Source: Palaemon carinicauda (lineage: Eukaryota > Arthropoda > Malacostraca > Decapoda > Palaemonidae). From it: a stretch of 64,000 bases of DNA. The stretch's first letter is position 1. Each line of letters starts with the position of its first letter. Location: positions 21,388,497 through 21,452,496 of the forward strand of contig NC_090759.1 of NCBI RefSeq assembly GCF_036898095.1. The letters are read 5' to 3'. A program made the translations under genes and the position numbers. The notes beneath the pieces were generated by a model. That model did not search any database, had not been told where the DNA came from, and saw only the letters and a program-made list of their open reading frames with translations. Shown piece by piece: positions 1-10,133 of this stretch.

Positions 1-575
1 ACAACCTAAAAAAACAGCGACATAAAATCCTCCAAATCTCTAAACAACCACCAAAACAACCTAAAAAACCAGCTACATAAAATCCTCCAAATCTCTAAAC
101 AACTGCCAAAACAACAACCTAAAAAACCAGCGACATAAAATCCTCCAAATTTCTAAACAACTGCCAAAACAACAACCTCAAAACACTAGGGACATAAATT
201 CCTCCAAATCTCTAAACAACTACCAAAATAACCTAAAAAAACCAGCGACATAAAATCCTCCAAATCTCTAAACAACTGCCAAAACAACCTAAAAAAACCA
301 GCGACATAAATTCCTCCAAATCTCTAAACAAATACCAAAACAACCTAAAAAACCAGCGACATAAAATCCTCCAAATCTCTAAACAACTGCCAAAACGACG
401 ACCTCAAAAAACCAGCGACATAAAATCCTCCAAATCTCTAAACAACTGCCAAAACGACGACCTCAAAAAACCAGCGACATAAAATCCTCCAAATCTCTAA
501 ACAACTAACAAAACAACCTAAAAAACCAGCGACATAAAATCCTCCAAATCTCTAAACAACCACCAAACTAACGAC
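1..575. repeat. minisatellite, about ten 55-59 bp units
   Basis: About ten head-to-tail copies of a 55-59 bp unit that contains GCGACATAAAATCCTCC followed by AAATCTCTAAACAACTGCC. Units differ by substitutions and by short indels in the A/C-rich spacer (AACCT, AACAACCT or GACGACCT). The array begins at or before the window edge and ends around 575. No gene is visible in it; open frames on the minus strand come only from the repeat period. Confidence 0.9.
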
Positions 576-689
576 CTTTTCGACCAAGTAACCAGCTCCG
601 CAGATGCACCAACTTCACAAGAGCATACAAATAAAATAGCACACCTAATAACACAATAAATGAAATAATAAAAGCAACGCAAACACACA

Positions 690-915
690 AGAGGTAAATA
701 AAAAGGAAGAGGAGGAGAAGAAGGGGAGGTGGCAAGGAAATGTCGAAGAGGAGGGGAGGGGGGCGAGGAGGAGAGGAGGGGAGGGGTAAAAAAGAAGCAG
801 GAGGAGAAGGGGCGTGGAAAGACGGGGAAGGGGGACAGGGAGCAAGGAAAGACGGGGAAGGGGGAAGACGAGCAAGGCAAAGGGAAAGAGGAAAATGTAG
901 GAGGAGAGGGCATGA
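690..915 (+). repeat. polypurine (G/A) tract with internal repeat
   Basis: Roughly 220 bases that are almost entirely A and G on the + strand. An 18-base purine block (GGAAAGACGGGGAAGGGG) is repeated near 815 and 846. A pyrimidine-rich stretch (about 920-992) follows directly. The long open frames here on both strands are low-complexity artefacts and are not annotated. Confidence 0.8.
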
Positions 916-1459
916 AAAGTGGCCCCTCCTCCTTCCCTGGCCACTCTCCTTCTCTTCCCCTTCCCTTACCCATCTCTCTCTTTAAATATGGTGGGGGGTA
1001 CCATGTAGTTTTAGAAGCCTCAATTATGAACACTGTGATAGGCTATCATCCACTGACAGTGTGATGCAATACTTCGTCAGCAAGGGAAATACTCAGTTTC
1101 TATTGTCGGCATGCCACTTTTTCGTGAGTAATTAAGAATTTTAAATAAACAAAGACTGAGCGCAACCTATGCAGCACATTCGAAATCACTATATGGGTAT
1201 AAATGCATCAACTTCCGATATAAGATGAACAAATTGCAAACAGTGTTTCCTGCTGTGGCAGTACAGCTGGAGTGGCTGCCTGGTTGGACGGTGATACTGT
1301 TCACGTATCAAACATGTACCACCATTAAAATTTAGTTTTTTTTTATATATATTTATATATGAATAGATATATAAAAGTCGATAAATGAAAATCCACAAAT
1401 ACGTTTATATATTTTTTTCTTTACTGCGAGTTCTGCCATATTATGAGTTTTTATTTTTA

Positions 1460-1530
1460 TTTTGATATTTTGAGATTTTGGCGACCCCAGGAAAAGCACT
1501 TGGCGACCCCAGGGTTGGGAAACCTGGCAC
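1460..1530. repeat. possible hAT-type transposon terminus (fragment)
   Basis: The segment holds two GGCGACCCCAGG-like blocks and finishes with GGTTGGGAAACCTGG, which on the other strand reads like the CAGG-TTTCCCAACCCTGG end of some hAT elements. I found no matching opposite terminus or 8-bp target duplication, so this is a weak call made from motif resemblance. The rest of about 1000-1740 shows nothing I recognise. Confidence 0.3.
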
Positions 1531-1739
1531 TATACCCTTGATTGTGTATTTTTTATTATACATTATCTTAGAAGAGAATAAACTCTGCTCAGCCTGAGGT
1601 TAGAGGCTATCGCTTGGCCGTAAACTAGAGTTTCAGACTGAAATGAGTACTAGTTTCCTTTTCGACAGAATTGCTAATGCTCATATGGAGCTTTGAGTTA
1701 TCCTTGCCCCAGCCGAAAGTGAGAGCCCCTTCTTAGAAC

Positions 1740-2130
1740 GTGATTAAAGTCCTCTGTTCCCTGAAAGGAGCTCCCTACGAACTGTCGAGTCAAGGGTCAG
1801 ATCCCAACTTGACCCTCAAAACTGTCTTCCTTCTGTCCCTAACCTCTACAAAGAGAGTACAGTAAGTAAATTCCATGGTCTCTCCTACGACATTACCAAT
1901 TCAAGGAGAGGGGGCCAGGTTACTCTGTTTTGTCCCTGATTTTAGTGCTAAGACTTGCAATCCAGGTGTTGCGGACCCTAGGTTTAGGCTCTTCCTGAAT
2001 GAGAGTCTACGGTACGTAACTGATGATACGGATCAACTTTTACCAGTCTGCAAAGGCACTAAGGCGCTATCTGAATCATACATGACGAGCTTGCCCACAT
2101 ATCAATCAGCTGCTTGTCAGCACAGGCAGG
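1740..2130 (+). pseudogene. fossil DIRS tyrosine recombinase fragment
   Basis: Translation gives a block (LTLKTVFLLSLTSTKRV) that aligns with LTLKTVFLLALASAKRV in the DIRS-1 recombinase at about 8820-8870, including the first catalytic Arg. Further on, FVPDFSAKTCNPG aligns with FVPSFMAKTQNPA of DIRS-1. The order and spacing are the same as in DIRS-1. Stop codons and frameshifts interrupt the frame, and the C-terminal HxxR and Tyr boxes were not found. It is the coding part of an old relative of DIRS-1 whose terminal repeats survive at 2870-3195. Confidence 0.75.
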
Positions 2131-2134
2131 GTTA

Positions 2135-2870
2135 AAAGGAAGGTAACAAAATATACGATTTCATCTTGTATCAGAAAGGTCATTGACCGTTCCCTCACTC
2201 CTTCCTCCTCCAACCATCAAGAATGACAAAGCAGAGCTTATGATGATAGGTATAAGCATGTCCTTGGTGTTCAAAAAGATCTTGTATGTGTAACAGGTAT
2301 TACAAGCGGAGATATAGAAGCATCAAACAACTTCCACCACCCATTACCTGCAAGAGGTGACACACAGGTCCTTTCACACATTCTCTATAATCCCTGTGGC
2401 GGCTGCTCGGCAAGTGGTTCAATTTCCTTACCTCCTTACGGAACAATTGGCAGTTGGTTGAAGGCAGAGATTACGGTTTTGGTCTGGGTAAATGTAAAGG
2501 AATGACTTGCCATATGTTTTCTTCATCTTCCTCTCTCTTGGAGAATAGCATTCGAGGCCCTGCTAGCTGGCTACCATTGACTATATGTAAGCCACATTTT
2601 TTGCAAGTTGCCTGAATATTTCTTGGTTTCCACATAAATACATATTCTGTTACATATCCAATCTCCTGGAGAGGCAAAGTAGGTGATTTAGACAGACCAT
2701 TATTGCTCAGGCCGTTGACCTCTGGAATTATAAGACCAAGACATTCACGAGGGGTCAGGATCCCCATCTTAAGCAGCTTTTAAGCTCAGATGTGACCATT
2801 TTTATGTAATATTTTCAGCCAGTTGAACTGACTTCCACCCACCTATTGGCGAGTCTCTTAGTAAAGAAAG
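2135..2870. other. unassigned stretch between fossil DIRS parts
   Basis: Presumably the decayed interval between the recombinase and the ICR of the fossil element. An open frame of 98 codons lies on the minus strand (2471-2767) but shows no motif I recognise and sits inside repeat debris, so I do not call it a gene. Confidence 0.4.
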
Positions 2871-3195
2871 AGGATTTGTGTTTCGTGTCAAAACAAATGA
2901 CAAATTTGGAGTTTTCCTAACTATATAAACCTGAAGTTCTTTACACATACTTGTCCTGCCATCACTTTACCCTGTATACTGTACAATCAAAAGTGCTTGA
3001 TCTAGTGAGAGTTCAGGTGGTATATCTAGGAGGGTTTCCCTGCTATCCTCACTTGTTCAGGGAGGTTGGCTTCTACCTCGCTCAAAGTTTTTATGGCTTG
3101 AATACCAATTCGTAGTGAACTGATCTCCTAGTAAAGAAATTCAGGTTTGTTTAGTTAGGAAAAGTGGAAATTATTTCTAAATGTGTCATTTTAAA
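2870..3195 (+). repeat. fossil DIRS ICR and right terminal repeat
   Basis: Positions 2850-2945 repeat the layout of the DIRS-1 ICR (9770-9898): a CTTAGTAAAGAAA block, then ACAAATGACAAATTTGG, then TTTTCCTAACTATAT. Positions 3115-3195 (CTCCTAGTAAAGAAATTCAGG, then TTAGTTAGGAAAA) match the right terminus of DIRS-1 at 10110-10170. With the recombinase fragment at 1740 this defines the 3' half of an old DIRS-1-like element. Confidence 0.65.
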
Positions 3196-3239
3196 GGATG
3201 ATGATTTGTATGTGTAGGAACTAAAAGCAAATTTTTAAG

Positions 3240-3243
<4 letters not shown>

Positions 3244-3326
<83 letters not shown>
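3244..3326 (+). repeat. (CT)n microsatellite upstream of the LDLa exon
   Basis: About 41 uninterrupted CT dinucleotides followed by a short T-rich run. The array ends about 93 bases before the AG acceptor of the first visible exon, so it sits in the intron on the pyrimidine-rich side of the splice site. Confidence 0.97.
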
Positions 3327-3333
<7 letters not shown>

Positions 3334-3419
3334 CTTTTGAATAATCATTTTAAATTTTCTATGGGGACATTGACACTCCTTTATAATTTAAACTTATTGA
3401 TTTCTGCTTTAAATTTTAG

Positions 3420-3539
3420 GTGACACCCATAAATGTTTGGACAATGAGTTCCTTTGCTCCAATGGCACCTGTATCAAGAAGGACTGGGTTTGTGATGGTG
3501 ACAACGATTGCTCAGAAGGAGAAGATGAAAAGAATTGTA
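3420..3539 (+). CDS. host gene exon: complete LDL-receptor class A repeat
   Basis: A 120-bp exon bounded by TTTTAG|G and a GTAAGG donor, phase 1 at both ends. It encodes one complete LDLa module: six cysteines in the canonical order, the C-I-K-K-D-W-V-C loop, and the acidic calcium-binding end [12 protein letters not shown]. LDLa modules are extracellular ligand-binding repeats, and 40-codon phase 1-1 exons are their classic unit of shuffling. The next exon (10430) completes the split codon in frame. Earlier exons, with any signal peptide and further modules, must lie upstream of the window; none was seen in 1-3419. The module is certain; the identity of the whole protein is not. Confidence 0.93.
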
Positions 3540-3675
3540 GTAAGGATTTCCTTCTTAATATTGTTATTCAGTACAGAGTTTGTCTTGTGCATAATACACC
3601 CTTGGTATTAGCCTCAAATTTGTCTCAAAAAGTAATATGATATGCAAATATTTACAGTATTTTAAGTTTGTTCCA

Positions 3676-3861
3676 ACTCGTACTTAACTCGAACTACTTT
3701 CTTAAGAGTATCTGGGATCTCCTCCCATCCGATCAGAATTTTGTGTAGTTTACCCCATTCCCATTCTCTATGCTGGGTAATCTCTGGCGGAGTGATACGC
3801 GCCTAGAGATGACCCTGGGTCAGAGAGCATGCTTTCTCAGGTCTCGCTCCTCAGTAAGTTT
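3676..3861 (+). repeat. DIRS-1 left inverted terminal repeat
   Basis: Matches in reverse complement 9955-10133. Shared blocks include AACTACTTTC, GGGATCTCCTCCCATCCGA, GGCGGAGTGATACGCGCC, AGAGAGCATGCTTTCTCAGG and GAGCGAGACC (as complement). The two arms differ at scattered positions, so the element is not recent. Confidence 0.92.
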
Positions 3862-4025
3862 CTGGTCGCGTCGGCGTTAACACACCGACGCTCTCTCTCT
3901 AACCCAGTGTGACCCTTTGTGTCCCCGATCCCTTTGTGTCCCACGCGGTTCCCACGTGGTCCCTTGTGTGCTTCCCTTCCTTTTCCTCTGTGTTCCTGTG
4001 TCTCACGGTATATTACTTGTTCATT

Positions 4026-6640
4026 ATGGAGCAGCCCCGTCGTTGCCCTGGGCCTATGGTCGGCAAATCGGGTGGTGCTTTTCTCTCAAAACCCGAAGTT
4101 GACCCGCAGTCCTTGTGTTCGTCATGTAGGGGCAGTGTGTGTTCCCCTACAGCCATGTGTCCGGAGTGCGAGTCCTGGAATGAAGTGCAGTGGGTGCGTT
4201 ATGGCATGAAAAAGAAGAAGGCCTCTCGTCGGTCCCTGAGGAAGTCCAACGTCTCTTAGCCTCTCACTTCGCCCGGCGTCCCGTCGGATAGAGCTTCTCT
4301 ACCTTCTCCCCCTACCCAGAGTAGGGGTCGAGGTAAGTCTGTTGCGGGGAATCGGCCGGTGGCCCTTCCCCAGGAGTCTAAATTACTAGACAGTGGTATT
4401 GTGTCTTCTGTCCAGGCAAGTGGGGGGCCTGAGGGAGGGATGGGGGTGTTTTCAGTTGTCGAGGCCCTGGACAAAGGGGGCCTCGTATCTTCGGAAGATC
4501 CTATGTGGGGAAAGACGGCAGCAGCTTCTTCTCCCGCCTCTTGGGCGGGCTTTTCAGGTGTGTCAGCAGCCGAGGGCGACGCCGAGAAGGACGACTCACC
4601 GCCATCAGACGCCCTAGTGTGGGCGCCTCCCAGGACGCCCTTCAGGTCACCCCACAGAATAGAAGAGAAGTTCGAGGCCTGGTTCCCCAATGAGGAGCTC
4701 CCCCACTCCCCTCCAACACCGTCAGCGTCGTTCCCAGCGGTTTTTATGGAGCCTGCGTCGTCGGCCGGGCCCCATGCAGAACCGACAACGACACGTCGAC
4801 TTTCGGACCCTCTAACGAGACCCTACAGATCCTCGGCTTCCTCGTTTGAGGCCTACTCTTACTCGTCAGATGAAGGAGCCCCGAGAGACCATAGTAGGCG
4901 ACGGGATAGGTCTCGCAGGAGACGATCACGTTCAAGGTCCCCCAGGAGGAAGTTCAGAAGTCTTTCGCCGGAGGAAGAATGTGTGCGGGTTTCCATCCCA
5001 CGTAGCCAACTCCTGGGGGCGGCAGCCGTCGCGCGCACCTCGGGATGGCTCCCCAGACCGCGATCACCAGTAGGATTTATCGACGGGAGCAGATTTGACC
5101 GGCGGAGGAGCTAGTCGCATCAGACGTTGAGGGACAGGTATAGGTCTGCGAAGGTTCCGACTCGACTCCACCCGCCCAGCGGGGAGAGTCGCCCCTTCGG
5201 TTTGGCAGCCGCGTCCCTCCTTCAAGATCTCCAAGGAGACGTCCAGAACGAGAGAGGTTCGTTTCCTCGACTGGCAAGCCTGCGAACTCTTGGTCCTCCA
5301 GAAGAAGGGAGAAATCAAGGACGGAGACCTCCACCCCATCGGCAATGCCCGTCCTACGGCCTGTAGCGAGGGAATTGGACCACTCCAAGAGGATGCCACC
5401 TCCTGGTATGGCTCCCTCCGTCAGAGGTCCGCCGTCACAGGAACTAGGACCCCCCGCGGACAAGAGAGAGGACGGGGAAGAAGGCTCTCCAGCGGAGGTT
5501 TCCGCTTACCGGAGAGTCATAGGCCTCATCCGACGACACCATAGGCTGGATGAACCGGAGCCCTCGTCTGACGACTTCTGGCGCTCGAGCCTCAACAGGA
5601 TGGTGGATGCCCCCGTTCAACAGAAGCCCTCACTAGCGCTCCCGGTGGCTAGAGACGTGAAGCTGGGGTTGGCACATGTCAGCAAGGTAGTGGCTAACCA
5701 TGCAGAGGCCCCCAAGAGCCAGAGAGCCTCTAGGTTTCTCCAGGGCCTGAAGACTCGGTCACGGTTTTAAATCCCGGAAGGCCACCGCGCGGGACCCTGC
5801 GGAGTAGAACCAGCAGTCGCCACCTTGGGACAAGGCGCAGCAGAAGAGAGGGCGACCACAGCCCCGGTTTGTTTCTCGCCAGCGGAGACCGCCATGATGG
5901 AGGAGCTGTCCAGGGACCTGGTGCATTTGTCATCCTGGCTTGATTGGTGGGCCGCCACGCTGGTAGCGTTCCAATCCTCGTACGACCTAGTGGTTCCGGA
6001 AAATCAGGCCCTGCTGAAAGAGCTGATTAGCTCGGGAGGTAAGGCCCTGAAGTTCCTGTCCTATCAGTCAATTACGTAAACCGCTAACTGGATCCTGAGA
6101 AAAAGGGACACTGTACTCAACAAACTGGTAAGGCGGCTCCCCGACAGAGAGGCCAGGTCCCTGAGGAGTCTTCCACTGTGAGGCGAGACTGTCTTCCCCC
6201 TCAAGGAAGTAGAAGTAGTGATGGAGAGGGTGAGGAAGTTAAAGGATGTGGGGGAACCGAGACCTCCTCCAGCAAGAAGACCCAACCATAGGAGACCTCC
6301 TTCGGACGTCTCTCTTCCTCCTCGCACCTCACCTAACCAGCCCAGGAGAGACGCTCCTACTACGTCCTGGCAGCAGTCTTCTCAGCCCTCCCGTAGGGGA
6401 TCTGCAACCACGCAGTCAACATTTAGGCCCTCCTACTCGGCCTCCAGAAGAGGGCGTTCGGGCCGTGCCTCCCAAAGAAGGTGGGGAGGGAGGCCCCCTA
6501 CTCCTGCCGAAGCCTCAGGTGGGGGGATGCCTCAAAAATTCTTGGCAAGCATGGCGGGACCACAGGTCGGATCCGTGGATCGTGACGGTCCTGAAGGAAG
6601 GATACAGGTTGCCCTTCCGGGTGGAACCCCCCACCTCTGA
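4026..6640 (+). pseudogene. DIRS-1 gag-like ORF1, disrupted
   Basis: The likely start is the ATG at 4026, followed by a cysteine-rich N-terminus with C-x2-C and C-x2-C pairs (near CSSC and CPEC). The same frame resumes after a stop at 4257-4259 and runs to about 5114 with a Ser/Arg-rich region (SRRRDRSRRRRSRSRS). The frame then shifts; a Pro/Arg-rich stretch continues from about 5345 to 5770, and a more conserved helical block containing LSSWLDWWAATLVAFQ lies at about 5880-6079, with stops near 6077 and 6180. It ends in a basic Ser/Arg/Pro tail near 6640. Order, position and composition indicate the nucleocapsid-type protein of DIRS elements. At least two stops and one frameshift make it non-functional. 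Confidence 0.75.
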
Positions 6641-8405
6641 TACCAGATCTACAGGTGGAATGGTTGGCACCGAAAGACTCCCTGAGAAGGACAGCCCTGC
6701 AAGAAGAAGTGTCTGCTATGCTAGCGAAAGGGGCAATGGAGCCAGTCAAGAACCCAGGGCCAGGGTTCTACAGCAGACTCTTCTTGGTGGAGAAAGCGAC
6801 AGGGGGATGGAGACCAGTCATAGACCTCTCAGCCCTTAACAAGTTCGTGTGCAAAACCGACTTCAAGATGGACACTCCGAAGTCTGTCCTAGCAGCCTTG
6901 AGGAAGGAGACTTCATGATGTCGATAGACCTCAAGGACGCATACTTCCAGATCCCTGTCCACCCCTCCAGTAGGAAGTATCTAAGAGTGAAATGGGGTAC
7001 CCAAACATTGCAGTTCAAGACCCTCTGCTTCGGTCTATCCACAGACCCCCAGGTCTTTACGAGGATCTTCGCGACAGTCTCAGCCTGGGCACACGAACAG
7101 GGCATCCGTCTGATTCGGTACCTGGACGACTGGTTGTTGCTTTCAGACTCAAGGGAAGTACTGAGGGGGCAAGGCGCCAAACTCCTGCAGTTCTGCAATG
7201 TCCTGGGTATCACCATCAACCTGGAAAAATCCCAATTGATACCATCCACCAGGATGACCTACCTCGGGATGGTCGTGGACTCCCGGTTGGCGAAAGCATT
7301 CCCTTCTGCGGAGAGACTAGACAACCTGAACCAGATCCTACGGCCCTTTCTGTCGGGTCAGCCCAGGAGGGCCAAGGACTGGCAGAGACTGATAGGTCAC
7401 TTTGTGTCATTGGAGAAGCTAGTCCCTCAGGGGAGACTCAAGCTCAGAGGAGTTCAGTGGAGCCTGAGAGAAGCCTGGAACCAGAGAGACTCCCCTCACA
7501 AAGTAGTTCCAGTGACCACGGAAACGAAGGAGGTCCTCGAGTGGTGGATGATACACTTCGAACACCCTCAAGGGGATGCCCTTCGCGGACGACCCTCCGG
7601 AGATGCTCCTTTTCACGGCGCCTCCAAGGAGGGTTGAGGTGCTCACCTCCTCGACAGTACAGCGAGAGGAAGGTGGGGACCCGAGGAGAAAAACATGCAC
7701 ATCAATGTACTGGAAATGATGGCCGTGCAGAGGGTGTGTCTGGAGTTCATACAGAAGCTCCGGGGGAACACCGTGGCGTTGATGTGCGACAATGCCACCG
7801 TAGTAGCACACATAAAGAAGCAAGGTCTAAAATCAAAGGAGTTGTGTGGCCTCACCTTGGAATTTCTGGAATGGGCCGGAAGGGAGCAGATCAAGATCTT
7901 GGCCAGGTTCATTCCAGGGAAAAGGAACGTCCTAGCCGATGGCCTCAGCAGTGGGGGTCAGGTCGTGGGGTCTGAGTGGTCCCTCCACCCAGAAGTGGCC
8001 AAGACTCTGATCCAGAAGTGGGGTTCGCCGGTAATAGACCTCTTCGCCACGAGACTAAACGCACAGCTCCCCGTGTTTTGTTCTCCTGTGCCAGACCCGG
8101 GAACAGCGTTCGAGGACGCTTTCCAGCATCCCTGGGACAACCTCGACGTGTATGCCTTCCCTCCCTTTGAAATGCTCAGACAGGTTCTCAACAGGGTGAG
8201 GAGAGCGAGCAACCTGTGGATGACTTTGGTAGCGCCCTGGTGGCCGGAGAGAGAGTGGTTTGCAGACCTAAAGGAACTGGCGCGCCTTCCACCTTGGCCC
8301 CTTCCGGACAGGTCAGACCTTCTGCGGCAACCACACTTTCAAAGGTTCCATGAGAACCCTCGGTCCCTCTGCCTTCACGCGTGGAGGTTATCGAGCGTCT
8401 CCTGA
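6530..8405 (+). pseudogene. DIRS-1 reverse transcriptase-RNase H, disrupted
   Basis: RT fingers and palm are clear: GGWRPVIDLSALNKF at about 6808-6850, SIDLKDAYFQIPVHP at 6922-6966 and the catalytic RYLDDWLLL near 7118-7143. RNase H and the DIRS-specific extension follow (HINVLEMMAV, LMCDNATVVAHI, NVLADGLS, DLFATRLNAQLPVFCSP). The coding sequence changes frame near 6650 and again near 6895, and an in-frame TGA at 7635-7637 falls inside the first RNase H motif, where the expected T-D-A-S reads H-G-A-S. So RT and RNase H are both broken, although the YLDD box is intact. The product would copy element RNA into the DNA circle. Confidence 0.9.
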
Positions 8406-8440
8406 GTAAGTAAGGCTATTCGGCGAAGACGGCAACGAGG

Positions 8441-9427
8441 ATGTCGGTTTACCTGAGACGATCTTTGGCCGCTGTGTACCAGGCAAAATGGGTTACCTTC
8501 ACGAGGTGGTGCGCCGCTAAGAATTTCAAGCCGTTGAGAGCCTCGGTCCCGGAGATAGCCGACTTCTTAGTCTATCTCAGGGACGTGGCAAGCATGTCCA
8601 TCCCAGCCATTAAAGGAGTTAGAGCAGCCCTAGGTCAAGTCTTTCTCCTGAAAGGCATTGACCTAGGTTCCTCCAGACACATCTCGATGCTCATCAAGAG
8701 CTTTGAGCAATCATGCCCTCCGCAAGAGGTTAGAGTGCCCCAGTGGGACGTGGCTAGGGTCCTGAAGATGCTTTCAGAGCCTCCCTTCGAACCCCTAAAG
8801 GACATCCTAGACAAGGAGCTCACCCTCAAGACAGTTTTCCTGTTGGCACTAGCGTCGGCAAAACGGGTAGGGGAACTTCATGGACTTTCATATGAGGTGT
8901 CACACTCGAAGGGCTGGCGTGAAGCTACCTTCAAGTTCGTTCCATCCTTCATGGCCAAGACCCAGAACCCAGCAGTCTGGGACCCCAAGTTTGAAGGATT
9001 CTTGGTGCCGGCAATCCCACGTTCAGGCAACCCCAAGGACTTGCGGCTGTGCCCTGTCAGAGCAGTACGGAAGTACTTGGAGAGGACGGCCAGGCTTTGG
9101 CCCGAAGTCAAGAATCTGTTCGTTTCTTCTGGTTTGGTGAAGAAGCCGGTATCCAAGAACACGATCTCCTTCTGGTTACGGCAAGTGATCAGGAGAGCCT
9201 ACAGTAGTGTAGGAATCCCTATTCCAGGTAAACCCAGGCCCCACGACATCAGAGGACCGAGTACCTCTCTGGCCTTTGAGAAGAACATGGCAGTCGGCCA
9301 AATCCTGAGGGCTGGTACTTGGACCAACCAGTCGACCTTCACAGCTCACTACTTGAAGGAATGCTCGAGGAGGTCCTTGGACGGGTTCTCCCTCGGTCCC
9401 GTCATTTCAGCGCTTCAGAAGATTTAA
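8441..9427 (+). CDS. DIRS-1 tyrosine recombinase (328 codons, open)
   Basis: A single open frame for a DIRS-type tyrosine recombinase, which inserts the circular cDNA by site-specific recombination instead of a DDE integrase. The N-terminal core-binding part (YLRRSLAAVYQAKWVTFTRW) precedes a catalytic domain with the first Arg in SAKRVGELHG, the H-x-x-R box in HDIRG (about 9241-9255) and the Tyr nucleophile in TAHYLKE (near 9350). No stop or frameshift interrupts these boxes. The ATG at 8441 is the first in this frame; the true start could differ, since DIRS recombinase frames often overlap the RT frame. It is the only recombinase among the elements here that looks complete. Confidence 0.88.
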   Translation: MSVYLRRSLAAVYQAKWVTFTRWCAAKNFKPLRASVPEIADFLVYLRDVASMSIPAIKGVRAALGQVFLLKGIDLGSSRHISMLIKSFEQSCPPQEVRVPQWDVARVLKMLSEPPFEPLKDILDKELTLKTVFLLALASAKRVGELHGLSYEVSHSKGWREATFKFVPSFMAKTQNPAVWDPKFEGFLVPAIPRSGNPKDLRLCPVRAVRKYLERTARLWPEVKNLFVSSGLVKKPVSKNTISFWLRQVIRRAYSSVGIPIPGKPRPHDIRGPSTSLAFEKNMAVGQILRAGTWTNQSTFTAHYLKECSRRSLDGFSLGPVISALQKI

Positions 9428-9490
9428 AGGTATAGCCCCAGGGAACCCACGGGCAGTAAGTCCAAGAGACACAGGTTCCTTTTCCTTACT

Positions 9491-9511
9491 CCCCCCCCCC
9501 CCCCCCCCCCC
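9491..9511 (+). repeat. poly-C run (21 C)
   Basis: A homopolymer of 21 C in the 3' untranslated part of DIRS-1, between the recombinase and the ICR. Such runs are prone to length error during sequencing and replication. Confidence 0.9.
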
Positions 9512-9769
9512 GTTACCTTTTACCTTCCCTTAAAGGGACTCGGAAGGACTTTAACTACCATAAATTCACCGTCACTGAAGAAATACGCCTCCCAGGCGTC
9601 TTTTACAGAGGTAAGCCACTTGGACACTAAGTTAGTTTTTTTGGTAGTTTTCCCTATTTCGAGTGTTCTCCTTCGATGGGTCAGCGGAACCTAGCCCCCT
9701 ATCTAGGTTTCCCCTTTTTTGCTTTCATCTTCCTGGTCTCTGAGCCCTGCAGTACACTCCTACCTCCTA

Positions 9770-9898
9770 AGGTATAAGTCTCCTAAGAAAGTAGTTCAAG
9801 GTAAGTACTCCGTGTTGGAACAAATCACAAATTTTAAGTAATTTGTATTTTTCCTAACAGTACTTACCTCGAACTACTTTCGGGTTATGGCCCACCCA
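9770..9898 (+). repeat. DIRS-1 internal complementary region (ICR)
   Basis: The first half (CTCCTAAGAAAGTAGTTCAA, on to TTGGAACAAA) is the reverse complement of the left outer end at 3667-3710. The second half (TCACAAATTTTAAG, on to ACCTCGAACTACTTT) is the reverse complement of the right outer end at 10110-10172. The halves meet near 9823-9825. In the DIRS model this region templates completion of both termini and joins them as a circle. Confidence 0.93.
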
Positions 9899-9954
9899 TC
9901 CTTCCCCGAGTGACTTACAGGACTTAATAGAGTGAGGACAACCTCTTTCCACCA

Positions 9955-10133
9955 AAACTTACTGAGGAGCGAGACCTGAGAAAGCATGCTCTCTGACCCC
10001 GGGTCATCTTTGGGCGCGTATCACTCCGCCAGAGATTACCCTGCATAGAGAACGGGAATAGGGTACACTACACAAAATTCTGGTCGGATGGGAGGAGATC
10101 CCAGATACTCCTAAGAAAGTAGTTCGAGGTAGG
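9955..10133 (-). repeat. DIRS-1 right inverted terminal repeat
   Basis: Reverse complement of 3676-3861 (see left arm). The outermost end continues to about 10174 and is represented in the ICR. Confidence 0.92.

Noticed and set aside
1..575. Regularly spaced repeats that could suggest a CRISPR array
   Set aside because: The whole 56-bp unit repeats, with no unique spacers, in a clearly eukaryotic context. It is a minisatellite.
518..1064. Overlapping open frames of 80-171 codons on both strands
   Set aside because: They come from the minisatellite edge and the polypurine/polypyrimidine tract. Composition is extreme and no domain is visible.
2471..2767. A 98-codon minus-strand frame as a gene
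   Set aside because: It lies between two parts of a fossil DIRS element and shows no recognisable motif or strong start context.
3909..4259. A secreted host protein, from the hydrophobic N-terminal part of this frame
   Set aside because: The hydrophobic stretch precedes the likely gag start (4026) and lies just inside the DIRS-1 ITR. Element structure explains it.
8441..9427. A phage or bacterial tyrosine integrase acquired by transfer
   Set aside because: It is flanked by RT-RNase H, ITRs and an ICR of a DIRS element, and related recombinases occur in the same position five more times.
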